DNA of 64,000 bases. Origin: Anthoceros angustus (Eukaryota > Streptophyta > Anthocerotopsida > Anthocerotales > Anthocerotaceae). Of this stretch, positions 34,758 through 45,300 are shown piece after piece. The stretch lies in NCBI GenBank assembly GCA_010909165.1, contig MU008158.1, positions 1,513,478-1,577,477 on the forward strand, written 5' to 3'. A model generated the notes under the pieces. It worked only from the letters and a program-made list of their open reading frames with translations, was not told the DNA's origin and searched no databases. Position numbers and translations under genes: made by a program. Each line of letters opens with the position of its first letter. Position 1 is the stretch's first letter.

Positions 34758-36028
34758 GGAAGATTATGGCAGATGAGCTGACGATTCTTTGGAGACCTCC
34801 GATCCGATAAGTTGAAGACGATCAGAGATGCTTCCGGGAGATCATGCAGGATAGGAATAATTTGTGGTAACATCGTGAGAATGGCTCAGTTTGTGGAACC
34901 CCGTCCGTTTGCCCTGTTCCTATTGGACTTGCCACGAGGGTTGCATCTGGATGCCAACTCCAAGGAGTATGACAGCGATTCAGGATGAGTTTGAAAATAT
35001 CATATTGCAATTCCGGGCATCACGACATTATTTCGCGTCGTGGTATTTCATTCCCGGATGACATGTCCATGGTACGGGAGGTTTTGCTTGCTTGTAAAAG
35101 TGTCACTTCCGCACAAAACTAATGTGAAAGCGTTGCAGACAAAAGTATGATGCAGATTATATCACCACGGGCTGGATCGTTGAAGCGGATTGTGTGCCAC
35201 AACATTTCTCACTCGCAACTTTGTTGAATGATGGCACGGGGTTGACAACCGCTTTGAGGAGAAGGTGGAACATAAGTGTTATAACACGAGATGATAGGGT
35301 AGTTTCCCATACCGAAGCCTATCGTTGTTGAGGAAGTTGATGGAGCCGTACGGTGGAAGGTGGGTCTGGATGGGTGTGCGTGCTCGGATCGGTATGGTAG
35401 CCGCTCTCAAGTGCGGACGCAACGTGATATCAGTAGACGTAGATCCCAGAGCAGCTCAATTCATGGACCTCCGTCTCAATACTTTAGAGAACTGGCCAAG
35501 CGAGGAGGAAGAGTTGGGAGAGGTTGAAGGCTACGCGGGGCCTAAGACGTTCACCAAAGAACCGATGATGAACAATGTGGCAAGGAGCCGGGGCAGTTTT
35601 GTGGATCTCAAGCGCCACGCAATCGGAAAGCATTCTACACCCAGAGGTGTGACAGATCCTTCCATGTCTTGTGCTGTGGGCGGTGTGGCGACAGTTGCAG
35701 TTGACAAAGGTAATAGGGAGCCTGGGGGCTACGTGGCGAGTTTTGGGCACAGGAACATAGTGCTACAGCTCTCGGGCGGCGATGGACAAGGTCACCTTCC
35801 CCTGGACACGACCACTAAGGACTATGATCCATTGGTTCACCCCTACCATGGATAGGTGACCGGAAAGACTGGGGCATTAGTACCTAATGGTTGTGAATCT
35901 CGATCTGGGTGGGGCATTGGTAATGCCAATCTGCGGTCGACTCCGGCATCGTTGGTGAGGCACGCATGTAGAGGTGTCCGCTTACGGTGAGCACAAACAC
36001 CGGACAACCGGTGTTGAGGTGGATCGAG

Positions 36029-36304
36029 CTATCTTTGTCCGGTTGTGTCTGGTGATGACCAACCCGAGTGCATGTTCTCGTGTGCTTGTTTTCTGGATTG
36101 CAAGCATACGATTTTGCGCTTTGTTCTTTGTCGCCATTGAATGTTGAGGCGTGATGCTACCATAGCGGGCCCATGATCACCCTTGCAATAAGAACCCCGC
36201 CGCTTCCATAACCCGTAAAATAGCCAGCGGTCAAACTCCTCCCACATTCGCGTATTGTCATCATGGCGTTTACAAACTACCGGTGCATACGATATATCAA
36301 GCAT
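36029..36304 (-). CDS. Unrecognised open reading frame
   Basis: 91 codons starting MLDISYAPVVCKRHDDNTRM, with a tryptophan/arginine/lysine-rich middle. Its composition looks more protein-like than most frames here, but I recognise no family and see no continuation. It lies between the methylase gene and the right end of the transposon. It might be a third, decayed gene or simply chance. Confidence 0.25.
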   Translation of the reverse strand: MLDISYAPVVCKRHDDNTRMWEEFDRWLFYGLWKRRGSYCKGDHGPAMVASRLNIQWRQRTKRKIVCLQSRKQAHENMHSGWSSPDTTGQR

Positions 36305-36954
36305 TGAGCATGTCCGATGACATAACCATCGATCATTGCGGATATGTCATACGGCTACTTACGCATGCAGAACATTGTAGCCGATTAGGTTAGGCCAATG
36401 GGCATGGATTATGTCGGTTCGCAGGTGAGGTTCAGAAATGACGTTCAACACATCCAAACGTTGGTGCCTGAGGGGGACTTTCGAGAGCACGCTGGAGAAT
36501 GCAAGCCGCACGGCCTCCGTACTTTCATGTCATGTTTCGCAACATAGAAATGACTGCCACTATCCAGGGGAACCCAACACTTGACTTGCGCCGGAGTCGA
36601 AGTTCACTGATGAAGCCGCGTTCACCGGATATCCACGGTCATAGAATTACGATGATGCGGCATCCACCGTTGTTTACCGTTCATGCATGCAACCCTTCAA
36701 ACCCGTTATGTCGACATTTTGAAATTCATGATGTCCATATGACTACATGGCTTGTTACATATGGTTTCCATCTTGATCGTAACCATTTTGTGGTGGGTAA
36801 TTAGAGGATTGTGTTACCTTAAAAAAACCATAAGGTAAAACCCTCAAAACACATGGTTTCATTCTTCACTTGGACTTTCACACTTAAGGTTTTGGCCAAA
36901 GTTTTGAAAACGTGACAAAGCACGGTTTCCATCGTCAAACCCCAAATTTCACAC
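36305..36954. other. Right non-assigned part of the TIR transposon
   Basis: AT-richer sequence with repeated atggtttcc/catggtttc words. A degenerate inverted-repeat element is at 36623. No gene recognised. Confidence 0.4.
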
Positions 36955-37001
36955 CCTCAAAAGTAGAGGCGAGGAGTCGCCTCTACTTTAGAGACCTTGT
37001 T
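36955..37001 (-). repeat. Right terminal inverted repeat with embedded hairpin
   Basis: Read from 37001 backwards it starts AACAAGGTCTCT. Positions 36961-36988 form a perfect 12-bp inverted repeat (aagtagaggcga, four-base loop, tcgcctctactt) that the left end has only in rudimentary form. Confidence 0.8.
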
Positions 37002-38343
37002 TTGTGCTACGTCCGGATGAGGATGCTCATGTCACAGCCACACTGCATGGTGAGTGCTCACTCTAAGCGTGTATGTGGTTGTTGGGACGGGAGGCGAGAA
37101 ACTCTTGGGTACATCTTGACCGCCACAGGCGTTTACGATGGTTCCTTGAATAGGAGGCGCCTATCCTCCATAGTGGTCTTTGGAGGAGATGAGTGAGGCG
37201 GAGGCGAGCATGGAGGAGGAGCACAGTATGGTTGTCGGCGAGGAGGCGGGACAATGGACATAGAGGTCACCAGGCGCGCGCGTCCGGGGAAGCGCGAGGA
37301 AACTCGAGGCGGTGAGTGAGGTGGAGGTTGTGGGGAAAATCGCTCGGATCGGGCGGGCGAGGCGAGGGTCCCCATGGGCCGTAGGCGGCAATCAACAGAG
37401 TCGCGATAGCCTAGGACCGGGGTTTCCTTTTCGAGGCGAGGATAGGGAGTTCCATCAAGTAAATTGTTGCTTAGATTGGTAAGGCGCTCGTGGTAGGAGC
37501 TACAATTTTAGACACTAAAGAAGAGTGTGTTGGACCACGGCGGATGTATAAGAGACCCTTTGGGTGTCTCTCAAAGGCAGACGATTTCGGTGTGAACTTC
37601 CGTGTATCGAACCGTGTGGGGTTGATTGGAGCGTCGTCGGCATCAAGCGTTGTTGCGTCTTCTACAAGAAGGCGGGAAGATCTCTGGATGGTCGAGGCGG
37701 AGTGGCCAAGCTCACGCTGGGGTGGCGGAGTGGCCGTGGCCGGAAAAAGAGGTAGGATTGGTGGTGGGGGCGAATCCTTGGCCGGGGTTTTCTTCACGAT
37801 CCTCTTTTCCAGCTTCTGCCACCGGTGTGTTCATTCCATGAGAGAGGGTAGTGTGGCCCAAGGAGGGGGGTCATGTGGCCCGAGGGGGGTCATGTGGCCC
37901 GTGAGGCGAGGAGAGTTCATTAGGAAGGGAGGTTCCCAGGGAGTAGATGAGTCTTGTTGGGAGGGATTGTGAGGTGTGTGAGGGAAAATCGGAAGCGTGG
38001 AGGAGTGGGCGTGTGGTGGAATGAAATTCCGAGTAAGTGAGGCGTATATAGGTGTCCGTATGCCCATAGCCCCTAGGTTAGTGTCGAGGCCGGGTGGACT
38101 CCATGACGGTGCGTGGTGGGACCCCGCCACGGTGGCGACCCGCTGCGGTGGAGTCTACTGCAGTGGTGGGTTTGGGCGGGGAGTAGGCTGGAGAAGGTGG
38201 GGTAGTGGCGGCGGATGGGTCTAGAATCCATAGATTTAGCACACCTTGACACAACACCATTCCTTGGGATCGAATCCTAGGACTATAACGACATAGAGGG
38301 TAAATGTGGCCTCTTTGCGTCTTCGGATGCAAAATCCATTCCA
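37002..38343 (+). repeat. 5' LTR of host gypsy element, right part
   Basis: Continues the LTR interrupted at 23184 and ends ggatgcaaaatccattcca. It is collinear with 57.34-58.70 kb (forward) and with 42343-43690 and 51560-52930 (reverse). Together with 22669-23184 the LTR measures about 1.86 kb. The sequence near 37480-37600 (acaattttagacactaaag, then tataagagaccctt) is well conserved among all copies and may hold the transcription start. Confidence 0.85.
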
Positions 38344-38348
38344 CATTT

Positions 38349-38363
38349 TGGCGCTGCCGGGAA
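38349..38363 (+). other. Primer-binding site, tRNA-Asp-like
   Basis: TGGCGCTGCCGGGAA lies five bases after the LTR end. It resembles the tRNA-Asp-complementary site used by several plant gypsy lineages, with a gap at a CG position. The reverse element has tggctgcgggaatg at the equivalent place. Confidence 0.7.
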
Positions 38364-38439
38364 TGAAATCACAAGGTTATAGGGGACTAACCATAGCTTA
38401 GGTGTCTAGTTTTGGAGTGTATCTAGTTAGGTAGATGGA

Positions 38440-40250
38440 TGCCACGGGTTGAGTCGGAGGGTTGAGTCAAGTCGGGACGGAAGGCCACAAGAGAAGCGAC
38501 AACGCCAAGCACCGAGAGAGGTTGAAAAGGGTTGCAAAACCAAGCGAGTTGAGGAGGATCCAAATGAAGACGCACCTGGGGAGAAGAAGAAGGAAGTAAG
38601 GAATCAACCAGGACGGGGTCCGATCTTGTTGGAGCAAGATCCCCAACCTTCGACTTGACGAGGTACCACCGCCAAGGAACCGGACCAATTCCATCCACCG
38701 ACTCTTCCAAAAGTGTGCGGATCGCTGGAGATCAATCGACTCTGCGGAACCGTTGTTGACCAACCACGCCGAATCAGAACGATAGTCATGACCACCACCA
38801 CGGTGGTGGTCACCACCAAGCAACCTTATCAGATGGAGAGGGAAGGGTATGAAGACCTGAAATTTGTTGAGCGTTTTGAGTGACATTTGCAAAACCAGAA
38901 GCGGAGATGCAGATTCAAATTGCTCTATGGAGTTCTTCGGGGGTCCAGTAAGGAAGGAATACCTCAAATCAGCCCACACCTCAGAACCTATGAAGAGTTA
39001 AAACCGCCTGTGGAGAGGTCTTTGACGTGGAGGGATACGTGTTGTCAAGCTTGAAAGCTGCAGAGGGAAGAAGGAAACCTTGCGCGTATGTGGAGAGGTT
39101 TCACCACGCGATCGTGGCCCTCACTCGGAGTTGCAGACACGTGGTTCGCTAAAGGCCCGGGTTCTAAGATGGGGAGACACGTAAGGTTACAAGCGGAGAA
39201 GAATTTGGGCAAGGCTATCAAGGCGGCGCTAAACTATGAGGAATCCAACCCGCAAGGGAGGAGGAAGGCTAAGAAGGAGAAGAAGAAGTCGGGACGGAAA
39301 AAGAAGGATCCTCATCCTCCTAAGAAAGTTCATCGTGAAGAGAGCTCCACAGAAGATTCCATGTAAAGTTCCTCGGAGGAGGAAACGAGTGATTCGAGGA
39401 AGCGCCATCGACGAGGAGCGCCAAATGGAAAAAGAAAATGAAGGGTCGTGCACGGACAACAAGGAGTCGGCAAGGGCAAAGCAAGAGCGTATGCTGTCGA
39501 AAAGGACGCGAACAAGCGAGGAGGGAGAACAGGTGAGCCAAGAAAGTAGAACAATGTGGAAACAAGATGGAGGAGATGATGGCAAAATTGAGAAATTCCA
39601 TCTTAATGCGGTCAAGGAACATGAGAGGCGAGAGCATCACGAATCCACGAGCCAACCTCTCTTCTCGCTCAACGTGGGCAAGAGGACACTCCAAAGCTAA
39701 TTGTCCGACGACAAGGGTACACTGGGATATGAGGAAGAGGAGGAAGAGGGTCCTGGAAGAAGATACATATCGATCCAGGAGGTTCAACAACCCAAGTGTA
39801 CCCAAAAAGCATGTACCCACCAACCCACGTAACTACTTCGGTAGGCGTCAGAATCCACCGGCGGGTAACAATCCAATGGGCACCATCTTACAACCGCCAT
39901 TAACCTTGACACTATGCATGACCGTTCCCTTATCCAACTCTGGCAATGGAGATTTTGATAAGTGTCAAGATTGGAAGCAGGCATGAAGTGTGCCCCGCCA
40001 AAGCCCGAAAGACAGGAGATCGCGCGACCACCCGAACGGAGTTCACCAAGACCAAACCTAAGTGGTCCGGGTGGAGGATGCACTTATGGCGGTGAGTGGA
40101 GGATGCTGATTGGAACCCGAGAGCTTGAGGGGTTAGACATCAGAGGAAGCGATTATTATGGGAAGCCGGTCCATGAACAAGGAACACAAAAGCAAAAGAG
40201 GAGGCGAAAGAAAGAAGAAAGGAGGCGGATTTAACCCAATGGATCGGATG
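38440..40250 (+). pseudogene. gag region of host gypsy element (frameshifted)
   Basis: In order: a proline/threonine/glutamine N-terminal part, KQPYQMEREGYEDLKFVERF (start of the capsid-like core), GPGSKMGRHVRLQAEKNLGK, and a long lysine/arginine/glutamate/serine-rich tract. Near 39.68-39.72 kb comes GHSKANCPTTR, the second half of a CCHC zinc knuckle whose first cysteines are lost. Gag packages the RNA and builds the particle. Parallel phrases in the reverse element (49.85-51.48 kb) confirm homology. At least five frame breaks are present, many at positions where the other copy is intact, so the ancestral protein was continuous. Confidence 0.75.
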
Positions 40251-40919
40251 AGGAGAGAGGTCCACCATGGCAAATACCAACACCGTGAACGCTTGGCCAA
40301 GGACAAAAAACAAGTCCCGCAGTGACTTGGCGGATGGACCATATGTAGCAAGTGATGCAAAGGAGACATTGAGTGTCTCAACGGAAAGGCGAATGAAGGG
40401 GCTGGAGCCGCGAGGGGTGGAACCCCACCGATTTCAGAGAAAGTTAATGAACGAGTTAGGGTTTCCAGACGCACGGGAGAAGTCATGATATGATACAAGA
40501 AGAAGGAAGGAGGCTACGGGGAAAGGCGGGTGTCGATTTCCACCACCTGTGGAGTCCACCACCCCACCCGAAGGCCACCGTACCCCAAGTCGTGACGAAC
40601 CGGGAACCCCACAACCAACCAACCTGGATGGCAGAAGGTCATGGGCCACCGCTTTTCAATCTCGCCGAGGCCATCATGCAACCAATATTTCATGATGTAT
40701 CACATAACCTCCGGTGACAATCCGATAGCAATGATCGAGTGTTAAAAGAGGCGTCCCAAAAGAGGCTAATGTTCCTATAAATTTCGCCACAGTGAACTTG
40801 GTATCCATGGTGGATCAAGGCCCACCACTGTGGAAATTTCGGATGTGTCATTAAAGGAGTGCCTCTCTCGGCTTCTGTAAATATTACGACAAGACACGGC
40901 TAGAAATTGTTGGATATTG

Positions 40920-41330
40920 AACATACTAAGGTTTTGTGGCTAATGACATGTCCGTAATGGTGCCGGGGGAACCTACTAGGGGTGTTAACGCATCATTGGA
41001 ACCATCCCTACTTGATGGATTATGTAGTCATCCAAAAAATCGCTGTGGTACGACGTCTAATTGGCGAACATGGATGTACGTGATCGCAATGCACGCCTCA
41101 AGTCGAAGGAAGTCGGTTTTAAACCGCTGGAATGGGATCCCAAGACCAAGGAAGGAAGGATGTGCCTATCGTGGAGTAAGACATGTATGCAGAAACTCCA
41201 ACTGAAAGGGGTACACTCGCAGAGGACACGTCCCGGGAGATGGGAGAGGAAGATAGGTTCCGCGCACACATCTCATGGGTCTGGATGAGCGGGACTACCT
41301 GGGAGAGATATCCCATATACAACCCAAGAG
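40920..41330 (+). pseudogene. Retroviral-type aspartic protease region (host element)
   Basis: ANDMSVMVPGEPTRGV opens the segment and YVIAMHASSRRKSVLNRW-type residues follow. In another frame it reads LKSKEVGFKPLEWDPKTKEG. By comparison with the reverse copy (GLDIEHTTKVLRLADMSVMV) this is the C-terminal half of the pepsin-like retropepsin fold, the part before the tryptophan-rich linker. The catalytic D-T/S-G is not visible in this copy. It cleaves the polyprotein in related elements. Confidence 0.55.
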
Positions 41331-41639
41331 GTCACATGGTAACCGCCGAGTGCTCAAGCGGAAGAGGTCAAGGTGGATTCTAAGCGTGGAGAAAGCTGGA
41401 GGAGGCGCTACGCAGCCTACGCCAAGATTTGTTTAGGAATGGGGCATGAGAGAAGAGGAACATGAGCCAGAAGGATTCGGGGTTAGCACCGCATGCGAGC
41501 GAGTGGCAGAAATGATGAAGTCAAGGACGTTGAGGTTCTTCCGTGGAAGGTGCTCAAATTTCCGTAACAATGGATGCGGCGTTGGAGGAAGGCATGAAGT
41601 AGTCGCCATGCATCCATCGATGTTTTCGCCTTCGAGGTG

Positions 41640-42337
41640 ACATGAAGGATTCCCCAAAGAGTGGGCAGCATAGGATTGACTCGAACCGTGAGCAATCCCA
41701 AGGATTCCACAGCAAGTTAACCAAGTACTCCCTCAAGGTAAAGGATCGCTTGGAGATGTACCTCAAGGCGGATGTGATCTATCCTATAGTCAATACCGAA
41801 TGGGTGGCTCCCATAGTGGTAGTACCTAAGAGGCGCCTGTGCAAAATCCGAGTTTGTCAGACCGAGAAGGTTGAATAAAGTCACCAAGAAGGATCACCTG
41901 CTAATTACCCATAATATCCGGATCCGTCGCAGTGCACGGCGTATTCATTCCCAGACTCGTACTCCGGGTATAATCAGCCTTAGGGAGAGCGATTGGCCTC
42001 GACCGCTTTTACAATGCACTAGGGGACATATGCTTACAAGCGAAATGACGGCTTTGAGGAGCACGGGTCCTTCGCGAGCCATCACAAATTTTCAAGGACT
42101 TCCTCCGATTTTATGGAAGTCAGGATTTACTTCAGATGGGCAGCTAAGGACCATCCGGCCGCACTTAAGTGCCTGACTGTACAGCCACGCACTATGCACG
42201 CAAGTGCTACTAAGATGTCAAGGAATTGCTTGGGGCATCCAATTTCAAGTAGGTATAGAAGTAGATCCGGACAAGGTAAAGGTCACACCCTTAGAGCACC
42301 AACGCTAAAGGAACTCCGGGTTCCCCTGGAATGGTCG
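41640..42337 (+). pseudogene. Reverse transcriptase, N-terminal and palm region (interrupted)
   Basis: VKDRLEMYLKADVIYPIVNT followed by EWVAPIVVVPKRR is the start of the Ty3/gypsy RT fingers (I.P..S.W.SP.V.V.KK). Next comes KVTKKDH (the N..T..D.YPLP region), then TYAYKR and DFMEV before the catalytic box. The YxDD is eroded in this copy. The reading ends at the VGYYRRFI-preceding motif (LKELRVPLEWSGIG), where the reverse gypsy element is inserted. The gene resumes at 55096. Multiple frame breaks. Confidence 0.8.
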
Positions 42338-42342
42338 GGTAT

Positions 42343-45300
42343 TGGAATGGTTTTGCATCCGAAGGCATGTGAGGCCACATTTTACCCTCTATGTCGTTAT
42401 AGTCCTAGGATTCGATCCCAAGGGAATGGTGTTGTGTCAAGGTGTGCTAAATCTATGGATTCTAGACCGCCCCGCCGCTCGCTACCCCACCTTCTCCGCT
42501 ACCCAAACCCACCACCGTGTAGACTCGGCCACCGGGTGGCTTCGCCACCGGGCCCGCCTCATGGAGTCTATTCACCGACTTCTAACACGGACCTAGGGGC
42601 TATCGGACACCTATACGCCTCACCTTACGGAATTGCGATCCTACCACACGCTTCCACCCCCCACGCGTTCCGATTTTCCCTCACACGCCTCTCACAATCC
42701 CTCCCAACACACAACTCTCCGGAACCTTTCCCTTCCCAATGAACTCTCCTCGTCTCACGGGCCACACGACCCCTTTTCCCTTGGGCCACACAGACCTCCT
42801 TGGGCCACAGACCCCTCTCATGGAATGAACACACACAGTGGCAGTAGCGGTTGGAAAGAGGATCGGAAGAAACCCCGGTGCTTGGGCGATTCGCCTCGCC
42901 CTTCGACTCCTACCTCTTTCGGCGCCACCTTCCGCTACCCCCGGCGTGGAGCTTGGCCACTCCGCTCTCGACCATCCGAGATCTTCCGGCCTTCTTGTGA
43001 CCAAGACGTGCCCGAACCCGTTTGATGCCGACGACGCTCCAATCAACCCCACTCGGCGGTTCGATCACGTTCACACAAATCGCGCCTTGAGAGACACCCA
43101 GGGTCTCTTATACATCCGCGTGGTCCAACATACTCACTTCTCTTAGTGTCTAAAATTGTAGCTCCTACCACGGCGCCTTACCAATCTAAGCAACATACTC
43201 TGATGGAACTCCCTATCCTCTCTAAAAAGGAAACCCGGTCCTAGGCTATCGCGACTCCTAAAATCAGCGCTGCCTCGCGATTCTGCCTCGCCCACGGCCC
43301 ATGGGGACCCCTCTCGCTCTTGGCCTCGCCTCGATCCGAGCGATTTTCCCCACAACCTCCACCTCGCCTCACCGCTGAATTTCCCTCGCGCCTTCCCGGA
43401 CGCGCCACTGTGACCTCTATGTCCATTGTCCCGCCTCCTCCTTTGGACAACCATACTGCAGTGCCTCCCTCCATGCTCGGCCTCCCGCTCATCTCTTCCA
43501 CCACTTGCGGAGGATAGGCGCCGCTCCTACTCGAAGGAACCAGTAAGCCTGTGGCGGTCAAGATGCCCGAGTTTACGCCTCCCGTCCCAACAACCACATA
43601 CACGTTTAGAGTGAGCACCGCTCACCATGCAGGGGACATGAGCATCCTCATCCGGACGCCGTAGCACAATACGCCCTTCCGATCGAGGTCCTTACCCTCT
43701 CCTCCGTGGACAATCCCGGCTGCTGATTCTCGGGGATCTGCCCTCCATCTGCGACACTCGCCGGTGACTTCCCCACCTCGGTTCCCGTTCCACGACGGTG
43801 GCTGGTTTAGCCACCGTGGTGGTGCTTCCACGGTGGTTGTTTGCCCTGCGGTGGTCATGCTCGGCCTTTCTTCTTGACTACCTCGACCGTCTCTTTCTTG
43901 TACCTCTCCGCCAGCTTCTTGAATTTCTCCAAGGCGCCATCGCTTCCGCTCTGGACTCGCGAGACCTCATCAAGCTCTTCAATTGTAGCATGCGCCTTGA
44001 CTGATTTACTAAAGCTTCTGAGTGGACATGTGCCTTAACTCCTGCCTTGCATAAGGCCGCCGCACTCCGTCTGCGCTCCTCGGCCGCCTTGCTCTCGCCT
44101 GGGCTCCAACTTCTCCTTGAGCAACTTCTCCTGGCCTTGCACACTCGGTGAGAGCCATGGCTTGATCGAGGAGATCCGCTGCGTGCCATGGCCAAGTCAA
44201 ACCACCGAAATCCCCAAATTGGGCTGTCCCTTGCCCATCCGCCTCCACAACAATTCGTGTCTGGTGTCTCCTATCCCCACCTCAGGACGGTTCGGTGAAA
44301 TGTCGCCAAAATGTCCGGAGCTCGGTCTCGGCCGTGAAGTTAACCCCTCCTCCTAGGGGTTGGTGCACTTGCCTCTTCCCCGCTTCATTCTCCCTAGCGG
44401 CGATTCATCCTGCACTGGAGGGAGCAACTTGCCATTTCCCTTTATTTTCCTCCTTTACCGCGTTCACAGTCGACTGGTGACCACAGGTGTGGCTGGGTTC
44501 CTCCTCGCTGCTGCCCTCCCTTCTTCGCCGATCCCTGACCGTGTCGCCCTTCGCTTCTTACCCTTGGAAACTTCCCACCCTCTTCCGAACCTTCGAGCGC
44601 ACTCCCAAGCTGGAATCCTTGCCCGAATCCTCCTTCAATTCCTCCTCTTCTACCTTGAGTTCCCCGACCGGCTTCCAACCATGCAGGCGGACGACTTCCA
44701 ACTCGTTAAACACCGGAATGCGCAAATACATGAATCGAAAAGGCGAAATCAAGGAGGGCCGAAGAAGAGAGTACGCCTTCTCCTCAGGCTCTTTCGAAAA
44801 TCATCCTCCCCAATCAATTTGTGTACCCTTGACCACCTCGTGAAGAAAAACCAAGAAGTGATCCGCCATATGATCCGCCCGGCTCAGAGGAAGCACAAAA
44901 TCCATTTGGCCAATCCCACCACGCAGACACGAGTTGGCGAGTCACCCGACCATTGTTCACCTCACTTCCCAGGCTTCATGAGCTGCGGCTTTCAAGGTCT
45001 TCTTCACTGGGGTCAATCACCAAGCTCCCATCCTCCGATGCTTCGCCCATACACTCGAAAGAGGGCCAAATCCGATTCTGCGGCCTTTTCCTCGCGTCAC
45101 CCTCTTGCGACTTGGTCCTTAATTGCGCACTTGCACCAATGCGGTCGTCGTAGCACCATTTCTTCTCCATGAACTTGACCCGGCTCTGACCAGCCGCTCT
45201 CACTTTCCAGTGGTCCATGTTGGGCCCGTGCGTGGGATTTCGGCACTGGGCGCCATCTCCTTCTCTCGTTGTCTCCCAAAACAAAACCTCGACTACCTGC

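Larger units (their letters stand above)
31188..35660 (+). pseudogene. ParB-like domain plus N6/N4-type DNA methyltransferase (frameshifted)
   Basis: A possible start at 31188 (MAPRTKKRSKGLEQ) is basic. From 32120 the frame is glutamate-rich (GSEEEEENLK, later EEEEEEVPPP), then DDRLAIKAMQVGTSKGT. The ParB-like signature is FFVLGGNHSFQAR (about 32770), followed by AGLTEDEMRIVATDHNTIAD. A long helical region follows, including MSLRQMQDWVEKAKKL. The methylase part has LFLLDLPRGLHLDAN (about 34.92 kb) where motif IV (D/N-P-P-Y) belongs. It then has LDGCACSDR (about 35.37 kb) and CGRNVISVDVDPRAAQF, motif I of an AdoMet fold. Motif IV before motif I is the beta-type order of N6_N4_Mtase enzymes such as CcrM. 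The expected activity is methylation of adenine N6 or cytosine N4. The degenerate motif IV and frameshifts argue against activity as written. Confidence 0.7.
23950..36013. repeat. Dispersed 16-bp inverted repeat CACCGG-N4-CCGGTG
   Basis: Full or near copies start at 23950, 25229, 27216 (one mismatch in the right arm), 28558 and 30292 (right arm ccgggg), 29350, 31072 (one base short), 34541 and 35998. Degenerate forms are at 33596 and 36623. The centre is mostly ACAT or ACGT. Pairs 28558/30292 and 29350/31072 are duplicates of one another. All lie inside the TIR transposon, in both coding and intergenic positions. Role unknown; possible binding sites or methylation targets. Confidence 0.75.
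23185..37001. mobile_element. 13.8 kb TIR DNA transposon carrying DUF7869-like and ParB-like/DNA-methylase genes
   Basis: The ends are AACAAGGTCTCT at 23185 and its exact complement ending at 37001. Both are flanked by TTGT (23181-23184 and 37002-37005). Intact LTR copies at about 43.67 and 52.9 kb have a single TTGT at this place (gcgtattgtgctacgg), so the insertion and a 4-bp target duplication are supported by empty sites in the same window. Two genes face away from each other: DUF7869-like leftward (28620 to 25337) and ParB-like/methylase rightward (about 31188 to 35660). Segments of both genes are tandemly duplicated. A 16-bp inverted repeat recurs only here. The superfamily is not established; Sola-like is one possibility given the 4-bp duplication. 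Confidence 0.75.

Noticed and set aside
35484-35750. Minus-strand 88-codon frame opposite the methylase motif I region
   Set aside because: It is the shadow of the + strand methylase reading, which carries recognisable motifs.
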